Below are positions 54,698-64,000 of a stretch of 64,000 nucleotides of DNA, piece after piece. This DNA comes from Symbiodinium natans (taxonomy: Eukaryota > Sar > Dinophyceae > Suessiales > Symbiodiniaceae). Each line of letters opens with the position of its first letter. The stretch's first letter is position 1. The DNA lies in NCBI GenBank assembly GCA_905221605.1, contig CAJNDS010002114.1, positions 441,632-505,631 on the forward strand, in the 5' to 3' direction. The position numbers and the translations under genes are program-made. The notes under the pieces were generated by a model that saw nothing but the letters and a program-made list of their open reading frames with translations, had not been told where the DNA came from and did not search any database.

Positions 54698-54850
54698 ATC
54701 GATCGGCGTCCACATTGGGGAACTGCCTTCCCCAGAGTGTATCTCTTGATGTGTCGAAGTCGGATATGTTGTCATCGATCGCCGTCGACATTGGGGAACT
54801 GCAGTTTTTTGAGTATATCTCCTGAATGTGTCGAAGTCGGCCACGTCGTC
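54698..54850 (+). repeat. 76-bp tandem duplication
   Basis: Two copies, 54698-54773 and 54774-54850. Both start ATCGATCGSCGTCSACATTG, then GGGAACTGC, and both contain GTGTCGAAGTCGG. By eye about 80 percent of positions agree. Confidence 0.85.
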
Positions 54851-55751
54851 ATTTACACAGCATGTGCATGGTCTTTTGCACGTTGGCTGTGCTTACAACA
54901 CTAGACCCTCAGCCCAAACCTTGGCAGGCTTCTACATGTCTTCGGGAGTTGCAAGTTATGTAACGGATCATAGCCGGGGGTGGCCCGCGACAACTCGACC
55001 AACCCCCTGGCAGTTTAGGTTTTATCAACCCCAGACCTTCCAACATCTTTAGTTCAGGAATACACCTCAATTCATACAAGGCTTCCTATAGCTGAAAGGT
55101 ACATTCCTTATTTTAGGGATTTTGGAAGGTCTGGGGGGGTGATGTGTATTTCACGCGACCTGATGTGAGACGAGCCGACCACAAGTAACTTCAAACTGTG
55201 AACCTGACACACCAGGTGCACTTCCAACACGGCAGCGTGTGCGTCTTCGTCCCAAGGCCTGGCTCTGCTTTTCCCTGCCAGAAGCCACCCTGAATGCCTT
55301 GGTCACAAGGTTGCGATGTGTGATTTGGATGCGTAGGATCTCGGCTTTGGAGTCGCATGGCGGATTAACGGGTGTCAGAAACCCAATCGTTGTTCTTTGC
55401 ACCCTGCGACTCTTAAAATCGCTAGACTCCCGAGTCTGAACTTCTAAACCTTTACCCTTAGCAAGACCTGAAATACCTGAAGAAAGACCCGATGCGCAAT
55501 TTCAGATTTCGCAGAGCTCCATAGAATCTTGTCAAATCAACTGGGTCGAACCTTAGACAGTCAAATCATCAGCTCAACCGTGTGTGTCTGCTTCTGGCAG
55601 CTCGCCAGGTGGGTGATGGCGTGTGGGAGGAGGCCAGCCACACTGAAAGAGATTTGGAATTTCATGGGGGTTTGCACAGCAGCAGTCAATGCACAAAGCC
55701 AAATGCATCCCAGCTTCTGCTGTACGTGGGTGTGCTCATTCTCGCCTCTCC
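54851..55751. other. No gene recognised
   Basis: Short frames only. Confidence 0.4.
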
Positions 55752-56095
55752 GTCCAGAACTTGGCATCTGAAGAATCAGATCACAAGTCTGAAGCGTCGG
55801 CCATGAGCCGGCAAGGCCAGCAGTCTGCTGCTTGTCAATTCGCTGAAGCCACCTGCATCTCAGCAAACAACAAGACCCAGAGGAGTGCCCCTGGCAGTGA
55901 GTCATGGCTGCTCTTGTTGGAGCAAGAAGCTCCGCAACAAGTGTATGAGGTGACAAAGATGCGTCCCATTCACAACAACCTTTTAGTCAAAGGCGAAAAA
56001 ATGGTGCGCTATAATGTGACGCTCTGAAACCATCCGATGCAGAAGAAGACAATCACAATGACACGTTTGCATGAAGTTGTCTTGCCAGAGACGAC
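55752..56095. mobile_element. Dispersed repeat, copy 2
   Basis: Direct-orientation relative of 10516-10885, starting at GTCCAGAACT and fading after TTGCATGAAGTTGTCTTGCC. The two copies share more than a dozen exact words of 10-20 bases in the same order and lie about 45 kb apart. The TG tract of copy 1 is replaced here by GTGTATGAGGTGAC. Confidence 0.8.
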
Positions 56096-56475
56096 CAGCA
56101 CCAGAAGAGCGGGGGCTTGGCAGGAACAAAAAAGGAATGGTGCACATGCACGCCAAAGCTCACTGCCATCCATTCAAGCTCACTTTCTCCCATTTGTTTG
56201 CAGCGTTAAATTTTGCCTGCTCTGCTGCCAGCCTGAGCCTTCCCTCGATCTTTGCTTGCCATGTCGGCGCAGACTACTCTATGCAAGCTAAAGGGACCGT
56301 AGTTGCCCTCCTCCACCCAAGCTCCAGAGGTGACCTAGGTGAGAGGGTGATAGAATCCCAGCGAGAAAATTGAAAACCACCGCTTTCACGACCAAAGAGC
56401 TGAAAGGAAGATCCAGCAAGTTTTTCTTGGTTGAGGGTCGTTTTTCTGAGGACCTTGAAGACCAGCAACAGAGAG
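56096..56475. other. No gene recognised
   Basis: Unassigned. Confidence 0.4.
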
Positions 56476-56880
56476 ATGTTTGCGAGTGTGTGCGGCTTTG
56501 CGTTCGGGGCGTGGGAACAAGTGCAAAAGCCTCAACCCCAAGCCGACAAGGCCGAGGTGATGGAGGTCTTGCACGCGGTCCGGCTGCAAGGTGTGCAAAC
56601 GTTGCACCGGCTGAAGGCGCAGGGTTCTGCTGAGGGTTCTGCTCGAGAACATATTTGTATATGTGAAATTGCCCAAAAAACGGCATCGCAGGATAAGCCT
56701 GAAAACGTGCCACTTTGGCCATCGGGCTACCAGAAGCTTTTGAACTTCCAGACAGTGCAGCCCAATTCTTGTGGTTTTCTCCGATGTCGGCTTTGTGTTC
56801 TGAAGCCGGCACAATGTCTGGGAAGGGTCCTCCAAGCAAGGCTTCAAGAGGTACCTAATGCTGCTTGCAGAATCCGATGA
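56476..56880 (+). CDS. Hypothetical 134-residue ORF
   Basis: A frame from an ATG (MFASVCGFAFGAWEQVQKPQ) to a TGA. The first half looks helical and amphipathic (QADKAEVMEVLHAVRLQGVQ, then TLHRLKAQG). The second half has spaced cysteines (HICICEIAQ, CGFLRCRLCVLKPAQC). I recognise no family. A minus-strand frame of similar length overlaps it, so coding status is uncertain. Confidence 0.25.
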   Translation: MFASVCGFAFGAWEQVQKPQPQADKAEVMEVLHAVRLQGVQTLHRLKAQGSAEGSAREHICICEIAQKTASQDKPENVPLWPSGYQKLLNFQTVQPNSCGFLRCRLCVLKPAQCLGRVLQARLQEVPNAACRIR

Positions 56881-59820
56881 AACCACGACTTCCGATGGAG
56901 TCAGCTTTCAAGATCAGGTTCTGCTTGGGACCCGTGGGAAAAGACCTCCCGACCACTCTGAGCCAGTGAGCCTTAAGCCCGACCAAGCCCAAATCAGCCT
57001 CCGCAAGGTCTCCGACGCGCACGGCTCAGCTGTCCGGGTTACGGTATGGCACCTCGTGCGTCGGAAGTTACATTTTGGGTATCTTTGGCCATCTTCAGCT
57101 CTTTACAGGGGGCCGAGCCCGATAGTCCGATAGCTGAAGCACCGCAAGACCCAAAGCCCGTGCATGATTCTGCATGAGCTGACCGCTGCTCTACGTTTCA
57201 CCCGTCATGATCTCGTTTGGTTTGGCGTTTCGGTATTTCGGCGTTTGGACGTGGGCTGGTAGCAGCTATTGCCACACTTTGCTTGAAGTTTCCCATAGTA
57301 TCCTCATTTTAGCATCTACATTCTACATGCCCGAGTCAGTGTCCCTCTCACCAGAGATCCTCAAATCCGAGCTGCTCAGGCGTCAACGGAGGCACATGGG
57401 CAGCTCTGAAATAGCATTAGGTTCAGCGTTTAGGGTTCAGAACTTTTGATTCAGAGTCCTGCATGGGTCGCTTTGCCAGGCATACCGAGATCTCAGGTCT
57501 TGGGAGGCGCGATCTCCCGAAAGCATGGTCTCTCCAATTTGGAAACCCTAAGACGTACGTCAAAAAATTAGGGGCATTGCCCTTTGTTTCAGGCAGTGCA
57601 GGCTTGCAAGATTGGAGTGGTACTTCGGCATTCTCGCTAACAGAAGCTCGTGGAATACCCGCAGCCGAAAAAATGGGTCCAACTCTGCGAGCCTAAGCGC
57701 TTTTCTTGCAAACCCATATTTTTGAACTTCCAGCGCAGGTGGAAGTGAAGCAGCTTCCGGCAGGCGGGGGGTGGGGACGGCTCTCCCGAAAGCCTTGTTT
57801 GGTGTGTGGGGTCAAGTTATTTTCATGCAGTCTTTTCCTTACATCATGGAAAACCAGGAATCCAGAGAATATGGAAAACATATGCAAGTATGAAAGAAAT
57901 AAGTTGCAAACAACAACCGGCTTTTCACAATGTGAAAATGTGAAAAGCGATGTGATGCTCCACATTGGAGCAAACACATACATTTGCGATACACCCACCA
58001 TATACTAGGGCTTAGGCACCAACTTACAGAGGGGTTGCGGCCTGTACAAGGTTTGTAGCCATGCTTCGGCAGTGCCACGTACACATCGGCTGTTGATGCA
58101 GCTCAAGTTGGTTTCGAGATAAACGACCAATCTCCGAATTTCTCTCCTCAGTGCACCCTGTGGGACATCGAGGAACTTTCGGCCCTGAACGTTGCGTCCG
58201 GCACCTCCTAATTTCCTCATGCTCCAGTGTCTGGTCCTACAGGCTGCCAGCAGGAGAGTCCTGTTCTCAGTCAGATGTAGGAAGTTCAGGACTAGGATCT
58301 TGGAGAATATTTGAGTCGGAGTCGGGGGCTTGAAGGTTTTCGCGAGATTTACGCTGAGTTCGGGGATTGTGGGGTCAGCCGTATTCCCACAGGTTTCGTA
58401 CCTTCAGATTGTTTGCGAGTTGTCAACATGACCCCCAGCGCCCCGAATCCCATAGCAAGTTCCTCATCTCAACCTATGACGTACGACGCTTGACGATGTC
58501 GCCACGAGGGAGACTTCGGAGTTTTTGAACATCCTTCCGGAGCCACTCGCCTTTGGAAGCAGCCACACCAGTCCAGGCTGCGGGGTCGCTGCAGCCCCGA
58601 CCCGGCTTCAATGGCCCGGCCCCCTGGAATCTCAAGCTTTATACTGTGGGAACCCTGAAGATTTTAAGCCCTGAAACCTGCGCTCTGCAGGCTCTGGGCA
58701 GACATGGTCGGGGTTGTAGCATGTTCTCCACATGCTTTGAGGCTAGGCTTTTCCTTCCACTCTTCAGTGCATGTTCTGGAAACTTGGTCTGGATAGTAAG
58801 TCGCCACTTTGGGCAGCTGCCCTCATTGGCTCAATGGCCTCACATGGGCTGTAGCATTGTAGCATTGCCGGTGACATCCTGCCTTGTTGACTCTTGTGGC
58901 CTGTTTGTTGACCTTACTCATCTGATTTCTGATCTTGTTCCCATGTGTTTTTTTCTGACCCTTTCCAGCTTCTTGCTTAACTTGGACTTCCATCTGAGCT
59001 CTGAGAATGTTGCCGTGTACAAGTTCTTTAAAATCCTCGTTTGTATGCTTCTCAACCGGTGTGGGGTTGTTCTGTTTCAACCAACTGAGTCTCCTGCGCT
59101 CCTCGTTGGCCCAGGACTCCTCCCACGCCCTTCAGCCCCGCTCCCTGCTCAAGACCAGCCAAGCCAAGCTGCTTTTCTGCCGCCCGATCGCCCTCTCCGA
59201 CCGTCGATACCCTGAGCTCGCACCCTTTCGGAGGCTCCAAACCCTCCTTGTCCACCAGCAGCTGTGGGTCCGTGGCCACCGTCTCTCTTTCCGAATGGTT
59301 GCTTCAACCACTGCAACATAGAAAGCAAGCCTTTGGTTGACTCTCGCCTTCCTGCTGTGTATTCTTGGAGGCATCTGTCGGTTATATGTTGGTTTAGCCT
59401 GGTGGCCATGTCAGCCGTATCCATCACATTCCGCTGCGCAATAAACCCAAATTTACAACATGTCCATGTCAACAAAATCTCTCAACAAGGGCCCCGGCAA
59501 GATTTTTCCAAGCAGCCGAAATGCTCACACGGTAAGATTTAAATCCCTACGCCCTTAAACACCTTCGGCCGAGATCGTGAACATCCTGCCCAAGCCATTA
59601 GAATTGCGAACCGCGCGTTTTTCCCCAAGCCCTTAATCTAATGGTATGCCTTAACAAAGTGTCTTCCACCGCACAGGCCTGACTGCATCGCGCATGCCCA
59701 GACCATCCGCGGAGTGGCGGGCGCGGGTGTAGGAGACCCAGGGCTGTCCTGGGGGCTGAAAGTTTACCTTTTACAAGTGTGGCCTTTTGATCCCTTAGTG
59801 CCAATAAAGAGGAGGCAATT
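56881..59820. other. No gene recognised
   Basis: A 10-bp hairpin (GCTTTTCACA / TGTGAAAAGC) lies at about 57920-57949. The frame at 58553-59215 (+, 220 codons) is hydrophobic and Leu/Ser/Phe-rich with no family and a non-ATG start. Minus frames over 58823-59475 compete with it. Confidence 0.35.
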
Positions 59821-59829
59821 AAGAAAGCA

Positions 59830-59925
59830 CTACAAACACCCTAAGCTCTAAATACCTGAGCCTGAAACCCTAAACCTTGAGCAAAAAACTCAAACCTTAA
59901 CACCCTAAACCCAAGCCCAGCAAAA
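59830..59925 (-). repeat. Short degenerate CCCTAAA-like tract
   Basis: Words such as CACCCTAAGC, AACCCTAAACC and ACACCCTAAACCC recur over about 95 bp, far more degenerate than the tract at 5606. Confidence 0.7.
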
Positions 59926-62900
59926 AGGGTGAAGCCAAATCAAACACGGGCCGAAGAACGGGCTCCTTCCGAAATGTGTCCTACAGGCAATATCCTTATC
60001 TGTGTGAGCCTCAGGTCTTCGTCAACCTCGCTGCTTTCGGTATCACTGAAGGCTGCTTCCGAGACGACTGCGGGGCACTCAGGCCTTCTCAAAGACAGCT
60101 TCGAGCGTAGGAGTCTATGAAAGGCCCCTAAGCCTAAGCCCCACTTGCGGGGGTGGTTGCTATGGACTGGTGCTGGTTTTCTCTGGTCTTTGCTAAGGGC
60201 TTTGAAGTGTCTGTTCCTCGGAGTTGGGAGTGGCAGGTCTTAGACTTGGAGCTTCAGGTTTTTTCGTGCGAACGTTGGTATTTGCACGTCTTTTCGTTCA
60301 GCTAGATGTGGCCTGTATGGCTAGGCAGCTAGAAGAGGGTTTTGAACGAAGCAGGCCTCACAGCCGCAATATCCGCCTCGAAGATAGATAGGGAGTGGTT
60401 TCGGGGTTGGGAGTCTCAGGGTTTTCGGCCATGGAATCTCGTCAGGACCCTGATTCACATTCTTGGACCAGAGGCAAGCATCCGCCTGAAAAAACTCAAG
60501 TTTTGGAGCCTGAAACCACGCCCTAATTAGCATAGCCACGACAGCCTTGTGCCCAACGTCTTCCAAGGCAGCTACACTGATCACTTCGCCTCGGGATCGC
60601 CGGCCACCTGCGCCAGGCAATCTACGGATTTTTGGGGTTTCGGGGTTCGGCTAAGCGCAACGCCTGTAACAGACAGTGACATTCGCCCCTCACCCCTCCA
60701 TCCTGCCGCGGTGGAGGACCTGTGCCTCGATACGAGCAGCGCCCCGAGCGGTAGTTCGTTGTTCCTTCGAAGCTTCGGGGCTTGGGACGTGTATTCCTGC
60801 CGCTGCTTGCGAGCCTTAGCCCCACGCATTTCTTTCACCGGTTCAGAAACCCTCAAAGTTATCAGATTTCAGGCTCACAAACACGACGTGACATGATTCT
60901 CCTATCAAGGCGTGCCGCTGGTGGTCCTTTTGGACGTCCAGAACCGGAGGCGTGTGATCCAAAGTAAGGCTTGTGTTGGCTACAAAGCAGGTCTGGAAAG
61001 CCACACAATACTGAGTGAACAATTCAGTTTAGAAGAAAATGCAGACATGAGCGAAGTTCGATAATCAAACATTCAGAATAGAAAGTTAAATCCACAACCA
61101 AGATTAATGAACCAATGCACCCAGCATGAACCATTTAATCCAACATGAATAAGTCAATTTTGAGATGACCTGCCCAATAACTAATTGTGTCTGCACGAAA
61201 ACTAGCGATTTAGTGGTGAATCATTTAAATTTTTACATTACGAATGGTTTACACTCATTGTTGTCATTAGCAATTTTAAAACACAATTTTCCTACCGAAT
61301 ATGTTAAGATGACTTAAGGCTATTTAAGGCTATGACTTCAGATTCAACAGCTCTGGGGCTTTGAAGTCTGAGAGTCGAAGTGCAAAAGATGCAACACGAG
61401 GCTCAAGGGGGTTCATTTCGGTAGGAAGCTGGCTAGTTGAACAGGCGCGATGCAGACTTCAAGCTCTCATTGGTGCCTTGCACGAAAGTACTTGATCCCG
61501 GATCCCTTTAGGCACCTGCTGGCTGCGGCGCCACGATGAGCAGCGAGACACAATGCTGCCTGACTAAATGGCCCAGGAGCTCACGGTGCAATATCGGTGA
61601 GTTTCCTCTTATGAACTTTTAAATTCCGAATCTTGACCTTCGGTTCCCGACCGCCTAAACCTGACATGAGTGCAGAACCTAACGTTTTGCGACGCTCACA
61701 GATCCACCACACTACAATGCCCACCGCGTATCCGATTCGGAAAGGGGCTGCTAATAAGTCTTATTCTTTGGTTCGTGGTTTGGGCTTGGGTGGTTGTGAA
61801 AGGACTGCCAACATTCTGCGTGCTTGCATACACCTTGGCTTCAGTATCCCCATATTGCCCTTGACTCCTCCAGCTGCAGAAGATGCGTCTCATGATGTCT
61901 CAAGGATGGAGAGCATGACAGCGGCGTCTGACTGCGTGCCGCCTGTGGCGATGTCCAGCGATCGCGCAAAGCGACCGGATGAACCGACGCTGCTGGGCAG
62001 TTCTAGCTCGATTTTAGGTATTTGCAACAGAGACACGAAAATCTGACGGCCATACTTTGTTTGTCAGAGAAGTGCTTCCCGCAAATGCCGTGTTTTGGAT
62101 TGGTGTCTGGGTCTAAGGCTAAAAACTCTTGTGGTTCAGCCGTTGGGTTTAAATTGATGGGGTAGGCTGTAGCTGAGGGTTTGAATCCCTTGGGCGTTTG
62201 GGAATTTAGGTTTCCGAAATGCAGAATTAGGTCTCAGGGTTTAGGAGGATGCGTTTCGGGTTGTGCAACATGCAAAACCTGTTTTACTGATGAACGAAGG
62301 CCTCCAGCACAGGAGCCCGTAGAGCCCATCTTTTGAAGCCCTGAACTCTATTCTCCTCGAACTGAGCACGAGCTTTGCAGCACTCGCCCAAAGGGTGCAT
62401 TGAGCTTGTGAACCCTCAAGATTTTTCAGCCGCCATCAGAAGATGAGTGTTGTGTTTCATGTTCTGGCCGGAGCCTGGAGCGTTGCCACATCTTGAATCG
62501 GGCAGTGTGTCCGACCCGCTATCTCGCTTATTCAGAGGTCAGAGTTGAGGGACATGCAAGTAGGATTGGCAATCCTCCGCAAGGTCGGGTCTTTTGGTCT
62601 CCAAAGCCGGTCCAACTTCCCAAACACAAACAGCCTGTAAGTTCAAGTGCCTTCAAATACCACAGAGCCCAAGGCTTTTCGAACTCGCGCGGAGGGGTGG
62701 CGGGTCTTTGCACCCGGGACGCAGTTCCTTCCAGTGGGACCTGGTGAAGGCCAGACTCTTGGATACTCTTGAGGGCCTCCAGCAGTTGTTAAGGTGCATT
62801 CACAACTGGGGAGGGTGTCCTCAGCGCTCAAATCCTTCATCCGGTCCTCAACCCACATCAACCCCAGACCCAGCAAGCCTAGCAGATCAGCTCTGGTGGT

Positions 62901-63400
62901 TTTTCACACCTGGAACAATCCCGCACAATCGTGCAATTCTTGGAGCGGGAGATCTCTTAACCTTTCAAGCCCCCGTAGAGCCTGAGAGCCTAACCTTTGT
63001 GGCAGGTTCTGGAGGAGTTCGGTCACCTCACGCCGTCACAAGTTCAGCGCCTCGGCCAGGTAATGCTTTGGCCGACTGTTTTGGGGGACTAGGTCTAGGG
63101 CTTGGAGTCTTGGACGGTTGGAGGGTTTAGGGAAAGATCGGGTTGTAAGGGGTCTTAGAAGGAACCCGTGATGCTTAGTTGCGGGTACTTTTTCGTTGGG
63201 AGACGGCCCGGTGAGTGAGGAAAGTGGCACGTGCCCGCGGCCACAGAAACAACGTGCCCCCGGACCTGCAGCAAAATCCAAGAACAACAACAAAGCCGCC
63301 CCCGCAGCAAACACAATCGCCCCGTGCACCCGCAGCAAGAAAAGAAACGTTCCCCGCCCCCGCAAAAAGGTTTGAAGGGCGACCGTCGATCCGGGTGGGT
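59926..63400. other. No gene recognised; AT-rich island inside
   Basis: About 61000-61330 is AT-rich with no ORF, and AAGGCTATTT is repeated in tandem near 61316-61334. Frames at 61633-62046 (+, 137 codons) and 62594-63130 (+, 178 codons, non-ATG start, with SFQWDLVKARLLDTLEGLQQ) have protein-like stretches but no recognised family. Confidence 0.35.
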
Positions 63401-63404
63401 TTAT

Positions 63405-63545
63405 GATTGTTATGACCATTGTGACCATAATGGTCAGAATGATCATTCTGACCATTATGACTACTATGGCTACTACTGACTATTATGACTTTTTGGACTC
63501 TTATGACTATTCTGACTGATATGACGATTATGACTTTTACAATCA
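63405..63545. repeat. ATGACYATT repeat with a 34-bp perfect palindrome
   Basis: Short-period repeats of TATGACTATT, TGACCATTATG and relatives. At 63426-63459 the two strands are identical over 34 bp, with centre AATGATCATT and 17-bp arms. Confidence 0.9.
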
Positions 63546-63689
63546 TTGTGCCTAAATAGTATTGTTATATTAGTGCAATTCTGCTTGTTATTAGTATGAC
63601 TATTCTCGAATCTTTCCTATTAGAAATGATTCTACGAATTTCAGGAATATCCGAATTTTTGCTATTGTTTCTATGAGGGTATGACGTAT

Positions 63690-63830
63690 ATTATTGCTGT
63701 TATTGCTGCTATTACTGCGATTATTGCTATTATTGCTATTTTTGCTATTATTGCTATTATTGCTGTTATTGCTATGATTGCTAGTATTGCTAGTATTGCT
63801 AGTATTGCTATTCTTGCTACTATTGCCACT
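63690..63830. repeat. ATTGCTATT nonamer array
   Basis: About fifteen degenerate nine-base units (ATTGCTATT, ATTGCTGTT, ATTGCTAGT). They encode Asn/Ser runs on the minus strand, an artefact. Confidence 0.9.
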
Positions 63831-64000
63831 CATGGAATTGTTGGTATCATGGCTATCATGTATTGCTATTATTCCTTTTTTTATTCGCCATTGTTCCGAT
63901 TATTACAGCTATTGGTTCGATTTGCTCGTATTACTCGTATTGCTAGTACTCCAAACCGAGGCTTTAGTTATTATTACTTCTACTTCTCCTACACAAGCCG

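Overview
The window looks like nuclear DNA of a dinoflagellate, most likely of the Symbiodiniaceae/Suessiales type. The assignment is by inference. The evidence is: a DIRS-like tyrosine-recombinase retroelement whose proteins carry motifs I know from dinoflagellate elements (RIGEA..PGP, a C5-methyltransferase-like domain next to the recombinase); a glycine-rich RRM gene with GLPIGCTNEQ and introns ending AG followed by G; Arabidopsis-type telomere motifs (TTTAGGG) inside the sequence; very low gene density; and many simple repeats. There is no operon structure. Most open frames are short and lie over repeats. I found no tRNA, rRNA or CRISPR array.

Layout. 1-10.5 kb: mostly unassigned DNA with micro- and minisatellites, a dyad-rich telomere-like array (4.83-5.10 kb), two oppositely oriented telomeric tracts (5.61-5.86 kb), an inverted array of a short motif (6.48-6.85 kb), a possible Cys/His-rich minus-strand gene (7.19-7.86 kb) and a CTG/CTA triplet array (8.2-8.5 kb). 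10.5-28.2 kb is a dense cluster of mobile DNA. It holds one copy of a dispersed repeat (second copy at 55.75 kb), a 903-bp element with inverted ends and an 11-bp target duplication (11.80-12.70 kb), a 7.36-kb DIRS-like retroelement with split direct repeats A1...B1-A2...B2 (14.15-21.50 kb), and, 91 bp further on, a 6.6-kb foldback element whose 3.3-kb arms are mostly degenerate telomere-like repeat (21.59-28.19 kb).

The DIRS-like element encodes, in order, a small membrane protein, a Gag-like protein, reverse transcriptase, RNase H, a cytosine-C5-methyltransferase-like domain and a tyrosine recombinase. The catalytic motifs are still readable, but frameshifts and in-frame stops break the genes, so this copy is dead.

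28-64 kb: gene-poor. The one cellular gene I recognise is an RRM plus glycine-rich RNA-binding protein at 47.39-48.56 kb, with two exons visible and the 5' end missing. The rest is unassigned sequence with simple repeats, several AT-rich islands (one with a compositionally foreign ORF at 45.5-45.9 kb), a 34-bp perfect palindrome at 63.43 kb and a few weak ORFs that I list at low confidence.
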